A DNA stretch of 64,000 nt from Anaerolineae bacterium (GCA_025060135.1 JANXCY010000005.1:34445-98444), one strand, 5' to 3'; positions 43,792 through 52,208 are shown, numbered from the stretch's first letter. Translations and numbers: made by a program. The notes: a model not told the origin generated them from the sequence alone.

Positions 43792-44322
43792 ATGAGCGAC
43801 CTGTACCAGCGAGTCCGTGAGGCCCGGACCGGGTTGGAGAAACTGCTGGGGCAAATCCCCGGATACAAGGGCTACAAGGAAAAAGAAATGCGCCGGGAGT
43901 CCGACAGACTCCTGCGCCAGACCGTGGTGGCCCGGATGGAGGCCCAGCGTCGCCGGATGGACGACCTCCAGCGACGGCTCATCAACGCCGGCCGTCTGGA
44001 GTATCTGGACGACCTGGGCGGGGCCATCACCCAACTCCAGACCTTTATGGACCGGGTCCGACGGGCCACCTATGGCTACAGCGGCCTCTTTGACGCCGTC
44101 CGCGTCCGGGAGGAGGAACTGGACCGCCTCTACGATTTTGACCACCAACTGCTGGCATACAGCGACCGGCTCTCGGCTGCGCTGGATACCGTGGAGACCG
44201 CTATCCCCTCGGGCGAGGGGCTGGCCGAAGCCGTGCGTGCTGTCCAGAGCCTCTGCAAGGAGGCCAATGATACCTTCAGCCGGCGAGAGGAGGTGATCTT
44301 GGGCGTTTCCTCCTCGGGATAA
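43792..44322 (+). CDS. Helical protein of unknown function in the SPFH operon
   Basis: This 176-residue soluble protein is predicted almost wholly helical with heptad-like stretches (DRLLRQTVVARMEAQRRRMD, then FDAVRVREEELDRLYDF). It has no cysteines, signal peptide or known motif. Position and size suggest an adaptor or scaffold acting with the SPFH protein downstream, but this is inference. AAAGGAGGAATC precedes the ATG at 43792. Confidence 0.7.
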   Translation: MSDLYQRVREARTGLEKLLGQIPGYKGYKEKEMRRESDRLLRQTVVARMEAQRRRMDDLQRRLINAGRLEYLDDLGGAITQLQTFMDRVRRATYGYSGLFDAVRVREEELDRLYDFDHQLLAYSDRLSAALDTVETAIPSGEGLAEAVRAVQSLCKEANDTFSRREEVILGVSSSG

Positions 44323-44353
44323 TCCCCTCGGCCAGCCGGGGAAGGAGGTGGGG

Positions 44354-44818
44354 ATGGAATCTCAAGTGAAACAGATCATCCTTCAGGAACTGCCGGACAT
44401 CCTCCAGCGCGACCCTGAGGTCCGGGCGTTCATCCTGCGTCTCTCGCGGGAGCCCTTTGTCGACAAAGCCGCGACCGAAAGCCGTTTTGACCGGATGCTG
44501 GAAGCACTGCGTCGGGAGCGGGGGGAGCAAAGCCGCCGGTGGGAGGAGCAGAGCCGTCGGTGGGAGGAAAACCAGCGAGAGATTCGCCGAACGCTGGACG
44601 AGATTGCGGCTCTGCGCCGGCGGTCCGATGCCACCCTGGGAGCGCTGGGCGCCCGATGGGGGCTGTTCACGGAAGCGTCCTTCCGGAGTGCCCTTCAGGG
44701 AATCCTGCAGGACAGCTGGGTGGACCCGGCGGCCCGAGAGGTCGCTCAGCGGCTGGGAATCCAGATATACCGTTACGCGGAGGATATAGACCCGGCGATT
44801 TTTGAGGGGAGCCCATAG
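44354..44818 (+). CDS. DUF3782-like protein truncated before its nuclease core
   Basis: The 154-residue protein follows the DUF3782 pattern: an N-terminal helix, a central coiled coil (REQSRRWEEQSRRWEEN-like, about 55-85), then LGALGARWGLFTEASFRSALQGIL. In full-length members this leads into a PD-(D/E)XK core of about 70 residues. Here the chain stops at IFEGSP, before the catalytic strands, and the SPFH gene begins 35 nt later. It looks like a domain-loss form or recent truncation. ATG 44354 is preferred over GTG 44348 because AGGAGG then has normal spacing. Confidence 0.65.
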   Translation: MESQVKQIILQELPDILQRDPEVRAFILRLSREPFVDKAATESRFDRMLEALRRERGEQSRRWEEQSRRWEENQREIRRTLDEIAALRRRSDATLGALGARWGLFTEASFRSALQGILQDSWVDPAAREVAQRLGIQIYRYAEDIDPAIFEGSP

Positions 44819-44852
44819 CGATACGCGATACCCGATGCGAAAAGGAGGCGCA

Positions 44853-45893
44853 ATGGCACGGATTTTTGACATCATTGAACTGCCGGACGAGATGGCCGGT
44901 GATATCGTCCGGCGCTTTCCGGAGCAGGGTTCCGGAGACTTCCGCATCGGCTCCCAGGTCATCGTTCGGGAGAGCCAGGCCGCTGTCTTCTTCCGGGACG
45001 GAAAGGCCTTGGACGTCTTCGGGCCGGGGCGGCACACCATCACCACGGCGAACATCCCGCTGCTGGTGAACCTGATCGGCAAGGCGTTCTCGGGGGAAAC
45101 TCCCTTCAAGGCAGAAGTCTACTTTGTCTCCACACGGGAATTCCTGGATCTGAAGTGGGGGACGCCGGAGCCCATCACGATTCGGGACGCCGTCCTGCGG
45201 ATGGCCCGCCTGCGAGCGTTCGGCACGTTCGCCATGCAGATCAGTGAACCCCAACTCTTCGTCAACCAGATTGTCGGTGCCCAGGGGCTGTACCGGACCG
45301 CCGACATTGAGCGCTTCCTGCGCAGCATCATCGTCACCAAACTGACCGACCTGCTGGGCGAGTTGGGCCGCTCCATCCTGGACATCCCAGCGATGGTGGA
45401 AGAACTGGCGGCCGGGGTGCGAGCCAAGGCGGAGCCGGACTTCGCCGCGCGGGGGCTTCTGCTCAAGTCCGTCTACATTGAATCCATCAGCCCAACGGAG
45501 GAGACGGCCCGGGCGATTGATCAGGCGGCCGCGATGGGCGCCATCGGCGATATGGATGCCTACCTGAAGTATCAGGCAGCGCTGGGGATGCGGGAGGCGG
45601 CCCAGCGGGGCGGGACCGGCGATCTGACGGGCGCCGGGGTCGGCCTGGGAGCCGGGGCGGCGATGGGCATTACGATGGCCCAGATGATGACGCAGGCCAT
45701 GCAGAAGCCCGCGCAGACCTCCGAATCATCGGCGGCGCCAGCCACTCCTCGGACCCCGCAAACGGCTGAGGAGATTCAGGCTCTGCTGGACAATCTAGAT
45801 GCCCAGTTGGCTAGCGGGGCCATCTCGGAAGCGACCTACCAGAAACTCTACGCCAGGTGGGAGGCAAAACTGAAGGAGTTGCGGGGCGGCTGA
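44853..45893 (+). CDS. SPFH/band 7 (YdjI-like) protein
   Basis: The 346-residue protein has an SPFH domain (about 20-220), including SQVIVRESQAAVFFRDGKALDVFGPGRHTITTANIP, the hallmark of the YdjI/virion-core-like subgroup. A Gly/Ala-Met-rich hydrophobic stretch (about 250-290) and a short C-terminal helical hairpin (EIQALLDNLDAQLASGAISEATYQKLYARWEAKL, SHOCT-like) follow. Such proteins organise membrane microdomains and stress complexes. AAAAGGAGGCG precedes the ATG. It ends the operon that began with the SDR gene. Confidence 0.9.
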   Translation: MARIFDIIELPDEMAGDIVRRFPEQGSGDFRIGSQVIVRESQAAVFFRDGKALDVFGPGRHTITTANIPLLVNLIGKAFSGETPFKAEVYFVSTREFLDLKWGTPEPITIRDAVLRMARLRAFGTFAMQISEPQLFVNQIVGAQGLYRTADIERFLRSIIVTKLTDLLGELGRSILDIPAMVEELAAGVRAKAEPDFAARGLLLKSVYIESISPTEETARAIDQAAAMGAIGDMDAYLKYQAALGMREAAQRGGTGDLTGAGVGLGAGAAMGITMAQMMTQAMQKPAQTSESSAAPATPRTPQTAEEIQALLDNLDAQLASGAISEATYQKLYARWEAKLKELRGG

Positions 45894-45975
45894 TGGGGCA
45901 TCCACCCGCACCGTTCAGGGATCACTCTTGTGAGTGTTGATGGTCAGGAAGAGAACACCCGTGGAGTGCCGTGTT

Positions 45976-46827
45976 TCAGTTTTCTTCTGGCATGGCCGGG
46001 TGGGGCGTGGCGATGTTTCGCCGTACCTGCCGGAGAAAGACGCCTGTGCGAACGTCTTGCTCCAGATGGTAGGTGAGATAATGGCGCATCGCCCGCTCCG
46101 CCTCTGCCAGAAGAGGCGGAGCGGCGCGCCGTTGCCGCAGACGGGCAAACGGCAGCCTCTGACAGGCCCGCAGCAGGCCCAGCGCGGCCGGAGAAAGGGG
46201 AATCACCCAGCGGCGGTCGGCAGCGGCCTGAAAACACTGAGGGCAGAGCGCTCCACCCCGCTCCGGGTCCAGCCCCAGCGGTGCCTTCCCCCGCACTGGC
46301 AGGACGCGCCCGCAAGGACGGCCCTCCCGCTCCCCCACACAGCGGTCCCATTCGGGACGAAATCCCACCAGCGTCAGCAGCCGCTGTTCATACGCGCGGA
46401 CCAACAGGTCCAGAGCCGGAGAAGGGATGCCCTCTGCGGCCATCTGGCTCAGAACATCCAGTGCCCGACTGAGCAAGTCAAAGAGAGCCGGTCCGCCCTC
46501 TTCTTCGGTCACGAAGCGGTCATAGAGTTCAGCTATGTAGCGGGCATACGTCCCGTAGACCAGATCGCCCCGGAGCGCGGCATGGAGGTCCAGCGCCTCC
46601 GCCTGGCTGACCACGTCCCATGAGGTGGGACTACGTGCCAGGACCATCTGTACCCGGGCGAAGAGTTCCAGATGGCCGGCTTTCCGGCTGGTGGGCTTGC
46701 GGGCTCCCCGGGCGATGACCACCCGTTTCCCCTGCGGCGTACACAGCGTCAACACCCGATCAGCCTCTCCCTGATCGCGCCGCCGAACGATGATGGCTTC
46801 CGTTGTGTACAGACGCTCACTGCTCAT
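45976..46827 (-). CDS. recO: DNA repair protein RecO
   Basis: RecO (283 residues from ATG 46827) helps load RecA onto SSB-coated DNA. The N-terminal OB fold reads LYTTEAIIVRRRDQGEADRVLTL and GARKPTSRK. The helical C-terminal domain holds a Cys-type zinc site (RCVGEREGRPCG, then LCPQCF). The start overlaps the end of coaE by 11 nt, indicating coupling. Confidence 0.94.
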   Translation of the reverse strand: MSSERLYTTEAIIVRRRDQGEADRVLTLCTPQGKRVVIARGARKPTSRKAGHLELFARVQMVLARSPTSWDVVSQAEALDLHAALRGDLVYGTYARYIAELYDRFVTEEEGGPALFDLLSRALDVLSQMAAEGIPSPALDLLVRAYEQRLLTLVGFRPEWDRCVGEREGRPCGRVLPVRGKAPLGLDPERGGALCPQCFQAAADRRWVIPLSPAALGLLRACQRLPFARLRQRRAAPPLLAEAERAMRHYLTYHLEQDVRTGVFLRQVRRNIATPHPAMPEEN

Positions 46828-47464
46828 CGGCTGGAGAACAAGCCACGAAGGGCATGAACTTCCTCTGCGTCCGATCCCCCGAAAAGAGGGCCTGCCAGGC
46901 GGCCTCCACCTGTGCACGGGTCTCCTCCAGTGTCCCGTCGGTGCGGATGACCACGTCCGCCTGGGCGATTTTGGCCTCTTGCGGGGGCTGGGCGTTCACC
47001 CGCTGCTCCGCCTCCGCGCGCGAGAGACCCCGGTCGGCTATCAGCCGCCGGACCTGCTCGGCAGGTGAGCAGGTGGTTACCCAGAGAGCATCGCAGGTGC
47101 GGGCCATCCCCGACTCTATCAGTTTGATGGCCTCCACCACCACGACCGGAGTCCGAGCGGCGGCAATGCGGCGGGCCACCTCTTCGATCACGGCGGGGTG
47201 AACGATGGCCTCCAGCCGCGCCAACGCCTCGGGACTGGAGAAGACGACCGCCCCCAGGCGCGCGCGGTCAATCTCCCCGTCGGCGCGCAGAACCTCGGGG
47301 CCGAAAGCGGCGGCCACTGCCTGATGAACCGGGGTTCCGGCCCGCATCACCTCGTGGGCTACCCGGTCGGCATCTATGACCGTCGCGCCCCGCTCTGCCA
47401 GCATGCGGGATACGGTGGACTTCCCGGTAGCGATGTTGCCGGTCAGGCCGATGATGAAAGGCAC
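46817..47464 (-). CDS. coaE: Dephospho-CoA kinase
   Basis: CoaE performs the last step of coenzyme A synthesis, phosphorylating the 3'-hydroxyl of dephospho-CoA. The 215-residue protein has the P-loop GNIATGKS (9-16), DADRVAHEV (about 31-39) and the lid region with Arg residues. The HPAVIEEVARR segment is typical. It precedes recO with an overlap. The C-terminal tail after about 195 is unusual and may be disordered. Confidence 0.95.
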   Translation of the reverse strand: MPFIIGLTGNIATGKSTVSRMLAERGATVIDADRVAHEVMRAGTPVHQAVAAAFGPEVLRADGEIDRARLGAVVFSSPEALARLEAIVHPAVIEEVARRIAAARTPVVVVEAIKLIESGMARTCDALWVTTCSPAEQVRRLIADRGLSRAEAEQRVNAQPPQEAKIAQADVVIRTDGTLEETRAQVEAAWQALFSGDRTQRKFMPFVACSPADEQ

Positions 47465-47531
47465 AGAACCACCTCCCTGGCACCGATTATACCGCGAGAA
47501 GCAAAAGGAAGGTAGTGGAAGGAGAATTTCG

Positions 47532-48116
47532 ATGACTGGACCTGAAAAACCCCGTGGTCGGGCTCTGGGCTGGGAGCCTATAGAGACCCGCTATCCCTAC
47601 ACCTTCCGGATGTTCCGTGTCCGGGAGGACATCGTCCGTTGGCCTGACGGAGTGGTTCGGCCCTTCGTCTACGTGGAGGCCGCCGGGGCCGTCTGGGTGG
47701 TCCCGGTAACTGCTGACGGGCAAGTGGTCCTCATCCGGCAGTTTCGCTATCTGATAGACGACTGGTCGTGGGAACTGCCTGCTGGTGGTTTTCACGACTT
47801 CCAGGGCTCTCCACTGGACCTGGCCCGGCATGAACTGGCGGAAGAGGTCGGGGGTGAGAGCGACGATTGGGAGTACAAGGGCTTCTTCCGCACCGGTGCC
47901 AGTCTCTTTGATCAAATCGGTCATATCGTCCTGGCTCGCAATGTCCGCCTCTGTCGGGAGCCGCAACGGGAGCCGGGAGAAATCATAGAGGTCCATCTGG
48001 TGCCCGTTCCCCGCGCCCTGGCCATGGCCCGGGGCGGCGAAATTCTGGACGTTCACAGCGCGCTGGCATTATTGCGCTGCGAGGAGGACCTGTGGGCCAT
48101 ATGCCGGAACCCGTAG
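47532..48116 (+). CDS. NUDIX hydrolase (ADP-ribose pyrophosphatase-like)
   Basis: The 194-residue enzyme is most like ADP-ribose/sugar-nucleotide pyrophosphatases: EPIETRYPYTFRMFRVREDIVR, then VVLIRQFRY and the ELPAGG motif. The NUDIX box is slightly off consensus, since the first Glu is replaced (GGFHDFQGS), but the catalytic ELAEE and Gly are kept. AGGAGA precedes the ATG. A small protein of the MoaD type follows behind its own promoter. Confidence 0.85.
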   Translation: MTGPEKPRGRALGWEPIETRYPYTFRMFRVREDIVRWPDGVVRPFVYVEAAGAVWVVPVTADGQVVLIRQFRYLIDDWSWELPAGGFHDFQGSPLDLARHELAEEVGGESDDWEYKGFFRTGASLFDQIGHIVLARNVRLCREPQREPGEIIEVHLVPVPRALAMARGGEILDVHSALALLRCEEDLWAICRNP

Positions 48117-48179
48117 ACCGGCCAACCCTGCTTGCGGCTGGCATCTTTGATGGTACAATGATCCTCCGAGGCGATGGTG

Positions 48180-48416
48180 ATGAAAATCCGCATCAAACTC
48201 CTGGCCCATTATCAGCAGTATCTGCCTCCTGATAGCTCCCCTTCCGGGTATGAGACGGAAGTCCCTCCGGATGCCCGGGTGGAGGACGTCCTGGCCCAAT
48301 TGCCGGTGCCGGTAGAGGAGAGCGTCGTTCTGGTGAATGGACGCACCCCTCAACCGGGCCAGATGCTTCAGGAAGGAGATGTCCTCTGTCTGTTTCCGGC
48401 CATCGGCGGTGGATAA
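48180..48416 (+). CDS. MoaD/ThiS-type ubiquitin-like sulfur carrier
   Basis: The 78-residue beta-grasp protein ends in Gly-Gly-Gly (FPAIGGG), the C-terminal glycines that become thiocarboxylated in molybdopterin or thiamine synthesis. The strand pattern (KIRIKLLAHY, then SVVLVNGRTPQPGQMLQEGDVLCLFP) is MoaD-like. No moaE or thiG is adjacent, so the pathway is open; tungsten or molybdenum cofactor use is likely. ATG 48180 is chosen because GAGG at 48168 has proper spacing. TTGCGG-N16-TACAAT (48132-48159) is its promoter. Confidence 0.8.
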   Translation: MKIRIKLLAHYQQYLPPDSSPSGYETEVPPDARVEDVLAQLPVPVEESVVLVNGRTPQPGQMLQEGDVLCLFPAIGGG

Positions 48417-48501
48417 TCTCTCATGGCTGGAGGGGTATGAAGGGATTTTGCGGCGACCGGGAGTTGCTGCAAAATTCTTCTTTTTGAGGAACGCGCGGCA
48501 C

Positions 48502-48530
48502 TTGACGAAACGCTGAAAATCCGGTAAAAT
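48502..48530 (+). promoter_or_regulatory. Promoter of the pyrophosphatase gene
   Basis: TTGACG (48502-48507), 17 nt, TAAAAT (48525-48530). The start is predicted near 48537. Confidence 0.75.
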
Positions 48531-48534
48531 CTCC

Positions 48535-48580
48535 TCATCCTCTGAAGACCCAGGCGGATGGGTCTCTTCTCTTCGGATGA
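48535..48580 (+). promoter_or_regulatory. Nested hairpin in the hppA leader
   Basis: TCATCC (48535-48540) can pair with GGATGA (48575-48580), enclosing AGACCC (48546-48551) paired with GGGTCT (48560-48565). It lies at the 5' end of the predicted mRNA and 24 nt before the GTG start. Confidence 0.4.
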
Positions 48581-48603
48581 TTCTATTTGATTGGGAGGCG
48601 CCT

Positions 48604-50949
48604 GTGAAGGAACTGAGCACTCTGGAACAAAGTATGCTATATGGCGTCATTGCCACGGCCATCCTCGGGCTCCTTTATGCCTTTTGGCTCTGGCGAGATA
48701 CCGTGCGCCGGGACAAGGGGAGCCAGAAGATGCAGGAGGTGTGGCAGGCGATTAAGGTGGGAGCCGAGGCCTACCTGCGACGCCAACTCAAAACCATTCT
48801 CCCCATCCTCGGCGTTCTGGTCGTTCTTCTTTTTCTTAGCGTGTACGTGATTGCTCCCTCCCGCGAGGCCCAGGAACTCTTTGGCGAGCAGGCCCGGCTG
48901 GCTATGGGGCTGGGACGGGCAGGTGCCTTCATCCTGGGAGCCGTTTTCTCCCTGCTGGTGGGCCAGTTGGGGATGCGGGTCGCCATTGAGGGCAATGTCC
49001 GGGTAACCGCCGAGGCTGTGCGTGGCAGTTACAACGGCGCGCTGACCGTTGCCTATCGGGCCGGTACCTTCACCGGCATGCTCACCGACGGCCTAGGCCT
49101 CCTGGGCGGTACCCTCATCTTTATGATTTTCGGACGCGCCGCGCCGGATGCCCTTTTGGGTTTCGGCTTCGGTGGCACGCTGCTAGCCCTCTTTATGCGG
49201 ATCGGCGGCGGGATCTACACCAAAGCCGCTGACGTAGGAGCCGACCTGGTGGGGAAGGTGGAGGTGGGAGTTCCGGAGGATGACCCTCGCAACGCGGCCG
49301 TTGTCGCCGACCTGGTGGGAGATAACGTCGGCGACTGCGCCGGAATGGCCGCCGACATTTTTGAATCCTACGAGGTTACCATTGTCTCCACCCTGATCCT
49401 GGGCATCGCCCTGGCCCACTTCACCGGCGACCTGGTCTGGATCGTTTATCCCCTGATCGTACGGGCCATCGGTGTGCTCTCTTCCATTTTGGGGACCTTC
49501 ACGGTTCCCATGTGGGAGCGGTTCCCGATCCGATTCCTTCGCGCTCGGGATGCCGAGGAGGCAATGTTCCGCTCCTATGAGGTTTCCAGCATCAACACCA
49601 TCGTCTGGTCCTTCCTCTTTGCCTGGTGGTATGCCCACGACTGGCGGCTGGCTCTCCTGAACGCGATTGGTGTTGGGCTGGCGGTCAGTTTTAACCCGAT
49701 CACGGCGTACTTTACGTCCGCCAAGCGCAAGCCTGTCCAGGAGATCGTCCAGTCCACTCGTACGGGTCCCGCGACGACGATCCTCTCCGGCCTCTCGGTG
49801 GGGATGGAAACGAGCGTCTGGAGTCTGCTGGTCATCTGTCTCACAATGGGGACTTCTTTCCTGATCGCCCATCTCTTTCCGCCTGCCAATATCCAGGCGC
49901 TGGGCGAGCAGGGCATCCTGCTCTATATGCTCTACGGTGTGGCGATGATCGGCATTGGGATGCTGTCCCATACCGGCAACAACGTAGCGATGGACTCCTA
50001 CGGACCCATTGCGGATAACGCCAACGGCATTGCCGAGATGGTCGGTGTGGACCCGAAGGCCATGCACATCATGGCCGAACTGGACGCGGTGGGGAACACG
50101 ACGAAGGCCATCACCAAGCAGATCGCCATCGCCTCCGCCGTCATTGCCGCCACCAGCCTGTTCTTCTCCTTCGTTACCGATGTTTCGCTGGTGCAGGAGC
50201 GGCTGGGTGTGCCGCTCCAGCAGTGGTTGCTCTCTACCGGCATCCGGGTCTCCCTGTTGGAGGGGGTCATCGGTTTTCTGGTCGGTGGCGCGCTGCCGTT
50301 CTTTTTCTCGGCCTTCGCTCTCCGAGCGGTCAGCCGGGGCGCGTCGCTGGTGGTGGAGGAAGTCCGGCGGCAGTTCCGCATCCCCGGCGTGCTGGAAGGG
50401 AAGGTGAAGCCAGACTACGGTCGGGTCGTCGCCATCACGACGGCCGCGGCCCAGAAGGAGCTGGTCAGCCTGGTGGTGCTATCGGTAACGCTTCCGCTCT
50501 TGGTGGGGATCCTCTTCCAGGTGGAGGCGTTGGGCGCGTTCCTGGCCGGGGTCATTCTCTCTGGGCAGTTGCTGGCGGTCTTTATGGCCATTGCCGGTGG
50601 TGCGATGGACAACGCCAAGAAATACATTGAGGACGGCCACCTGGGCGGGAAGGGGTCCGAGCCCCATAAGGCCAGCGTCGTCGGCGACACCGTGGGGGAC
50701 CCGCTAAAGGATACCGCCGGGCCGGCTCTCAACCCGATGATCAAGGTGGTGAACCTGGTGAGCCTGCTGGCCGCGCCGCTTCTGGTGCAATACCGGAACC
50801 AGCCTGTCCCACTGGCGATCGCGGCGGCTATCCTGCTGGTTTTGCTGGTCTGGGCGATTGGGCAGAGCCGGCGGGGCCTGGAAGTGCCGAGTGCGACTCC
50901 GGTGGAAGCCGTGGCCGTAGCCCTTCCCAGCGGCAGCGACGGCGAGTGA
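48604..50949 (+). CDS. hppA: Membrane H+-pumping pyrophosphatase, K+-independent type
   Basis: This integral membrane pyrophosphatase (781 residues, about 16 helices) couples hydrolysis of PPi to proton export. The active-site loops are intact: DVGADLVGKVE, DNVGDCAGMAADIFESYE, and near the end DNAKKYIEDG and PHKASVVGDTVGDPLKDT. GNTTKA carries Lys at the position that is Ala in K+-dependent enzymes, indicating the K+-independent H+ pump class, not a Na+ pump. GTG at 48604 is chosen because GGGAGG lies 5 nt upstream; an ATG at 48577 lacks a site. Confidence 0.95.
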   Translation: MKELSTLEQSMLYGVIATAILGLLYAFWLWRDTVRRDKGSQKMQEVWQAIKVGAEAYLRRQLKTILPILGVLVVLLFLSVYVIAPSREAQELFGEQARLAMGLGRAGAFILGAVFSLLVGQLGMRVAIEGNVRVTAEAVRGSYNGALTVAYRAGTFTGMLTDGLGLLGGTLIFMIFGRAAPDALLGFGFGGTLLALFMRIGGGIYTKAADVGADLVGKVEVGVPEDDPRNAAVVADLVGDNVGDCAGMAADIFESYEVTIVSTLILGIALAHFTGDLVWIVYPLIVRAIGVLSSILGTFTVPMWERFPIRFLRARDAEEAMFRSYEVSSINTIVWSFLFAWWYAHDWRLALLNAIGVGLAVSFNPITAYFTSAKRKPVQEIVQSTRTGPATTILSGLSVGMETSVWSLLVICLTMGTSFLIAHLFPPANIQALGEQGILLYMLYGVAMIGIGMLSHTGNNVAMDSYGPIADNANGIAEMVGVDPKAMHIMAELDAVGNTTKAITKQIAIASAVIAATSLFFSFVTDVSLVQERLGVPLQQWLLSTGIRVSLLEGVIGFLVGGALPFFFSAFALRAVSRGASLVVEEVRRQFRIPGVLEGKVKPDYGRVVAITTAAAQKELVSLVVLSVTLPLLVGILFQVEALGAFLAGVILSGQLLAVFMAIAGGAMDNAKKYIEDGHLGGKGSEPHKASVVGDTVGDPLKDTAGPALNPMIKVVNLVSLLAAPLLVQYRNQPVPLAIAAAILLVLLVWAIGQSRRGLEVPSATPVEAVAVALPSGSDGE

Positions 50950-50979
50950 AGAGTTCCCTAAAATCTATTACCGTTACAG

Positions 50980-51016
50980 AAACGTGCCAGGCACTGCTGA
51001 AGGGCCTGGCACGTTT
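50980..51016. terminator. Terminator between hppA and the Cas4-like genes
   Basis: AAACGTGCCAGGC (50980-50992) pairs perfectly with 51004-51016. Convergent genes flank it, and TTT/AAA edges suit both strands. Confidence 0.8.
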
Positions 51017-51042
51017 GGTTGGGGGCGAGAGCGGTCCCGGGA

Positions 51043-51573
51043 TCAGGAGAGGGCCTCGTCGCACATTTCCCGATACCCGCATACCGCGCAGCGACGCGGG
51101 TCCTGATGACGGCGCGGCGCGTCGCCGTTGGTCAGGTCCGCTCGCATCGCTTCCAGAACGCTCAGCAACTGCTTTTCCAGTTCCCGCGTGTAGGGAATTC
51201 GGAAGGTTCGATCCGCATACCGGAGGATGCCATAGGGAGGGCGTCGCTGGAAGGTCTCGGCAATCAGGAGACAATAGGCGGCTACCTGTAGGACATGGGC
51301 GGGATAGGGGTGGGCCGGGGCGCGGGCCGATTTGACTTCCACCGGGATCCGGTCTGCACCATCGGCGACAATATAGTCCGGACGGCCCGTCAGGCTGTAG
51401 CGGCGGGCAAAGAGGGGACGGTTCAGGGGGCGCCCCGCTCCCGTGTCGGTGGCGACCAACCAGCCATCCGGAAGGCCAGAGCGAACGCGTAGTCGCCGGG
51501 CCAGCCAGAGGAGCACCAGGCCAGCCAGGACCAGGAGGAGAACCAAGGCGGCCACAGGACCTGTACTCCTCAT
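51043..51573 (-). CDS. Cas4-like membrane nuclease, C-terminal half
   Basis: The 176-residue protein starts with a membrane helix (about 6-26), followed by the RecB/Cas4 nuclease core. TGRPDYIV (Asp66), IPVEVKSAR (Glu79-x-Lys81) and QVAAY (Gln96, Tyr100) are the catalytic motifs. The end has three cysteines (C162, C165, C171: RCAVCGYREMC), three of the four iron-sulfur ligands of Cas4. The first ligand is in the preceding gene, which overlaps this one by ATGA. The two halves would have to assemble to rebuild the Cas4 fold. No CRISPR array or other cas gene is in the window. Confidence 0.78.
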   Translation of the reverse strand: MRSTGPVAALVLLLVLAGLVLLWLARRLRVRSGLPDGWLVATDTGAGRPLNRPLFARRYSLTGRPDYIVADGADRIPVEVKSARAPAHPYPAHVLQVAAYCLLIAETFQRRPPYGILRYADRTFRIPYTRELEKQLLSVLEAMRADLTNGDAPRRHQDPRRCAVCGYREMCDEALS

Positions 51574-51833
51574 GGGCCCAGCAAGGCCAGAATCGCCGCG
51601 AGAAGGGCCAGTACCAGTAATGCCCATGCCAGCCGGGAGAGGATGATGGCGGCGCGCACCTGTCGTCCGTGCTGGCGATGGGCCTGTTCTCCTGCCTCCA
51701 TCTCCTCCTGAGCGGCGGAGGGCAAGCCTTCCACTGAGCCCAGCCACCAGGCACGGGCACAAAAGAGATATTGTCCGATTTCACTGGCCCGGATAATGCG
51801 CTCCGTCGTTTCCTCCCAATTCCCTCCCCGCAC
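51570..51833 (-). CDS. Cas4-like membrane nuclease, N-terminal half
   Basis: The 87-residue protein carries IRASEIGQYLFCARAWWL (Cys25), the usual Cas4 N terminus with the first Fe-S cysteine, and MEAGEQAHRQHGR (about 45-57), the helix with the conserved Glu-x-x-His. It ends in a membrane helix (about 63-86). The stop overlaps the ATG of the C-terminal half. In related single-chain proteins, as I recall them, a membrane hairpin links these parts; here the break falls between the two helices. Start is GTG 51833 with AGGA upstream. Confidence 0.7.
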   Translation of the reverse strand: MRGGNWEETTERIIRASEIGQYLFCARAWWLGSVEGLPSAAQEEMEAGEQAHRQHGRQVRAAIILSRLAWALLVLALLAAILALLGP

Positions 51834-51839
51834 CGGATC

Positions 51840-52208
51840 CTATTCCACCTTATCGGTAATGGGAATCTCCAGCGGCCCCACGTCCTTTACCACCACGCGA
51901 ATACCCAACTGGTGGTCGCCGGGGCCCAGAGAAACTCCGCTGGCCCGCAGGGTAACCGTTGCCCCCACCGGGAAGTGGACCGGGTTCTGTTCCGAGATCG
52001 TCCCAGCGGGGACGTTCTGCCCGTCGGGCTGAACAATGTGTACCTGCTCTATCGGCACCGTCTTCCCGTCCAGGGTCAGTCCCTTGAATCCCTGGATGAC
52101 ACCGGGAGCGATGGGGTTCTGCAGGGAGAGGACGAAACCGTCCCCTTCGGCCCGCAGGGAACCCTTAACGTACAGTTTCTTGAGGATCGCCGGGGGAATG
52201 GCGGGCAT
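51840..52208 (-). CDS. Small beta-rich protein of unknown function
   Basis: The family is not recognised. The 122-residue protein starts PAIPPAILKKLYVKGSL and is rich in predicted strands, with no membrane segment or cysteine. The pattern (GDGFVLSLQNPIAPGVIQG, then GDHQLGIRVVVKDVGPLEI) suggests a beta-sandwich. CAGGAGG lies before the ATG at 52208. It sits between gatC and the Cas4-like genes in one minus-strand run; a longer reading upstream would overlap gatC and is rejected. Confidence 0.7.
   Translation of the reverse strand: MPAIPPAILKKLYVKGSLRAEGDGFVLSLQNPIAPGVIQGFKGLTLDGKTVPIEQVHIVQPDGQNVPAGTISEQNPVHFPVGATVTLRASGVSLGPGDHQLGIRVVVKDVGPLEIPITDKVE

Noticed and set aside
51043..51833. CRISPR-Cas locus suggested by the Cas4-like genes
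   Set aside because: No repeat-spacer array or other cas gene was seen in the window.
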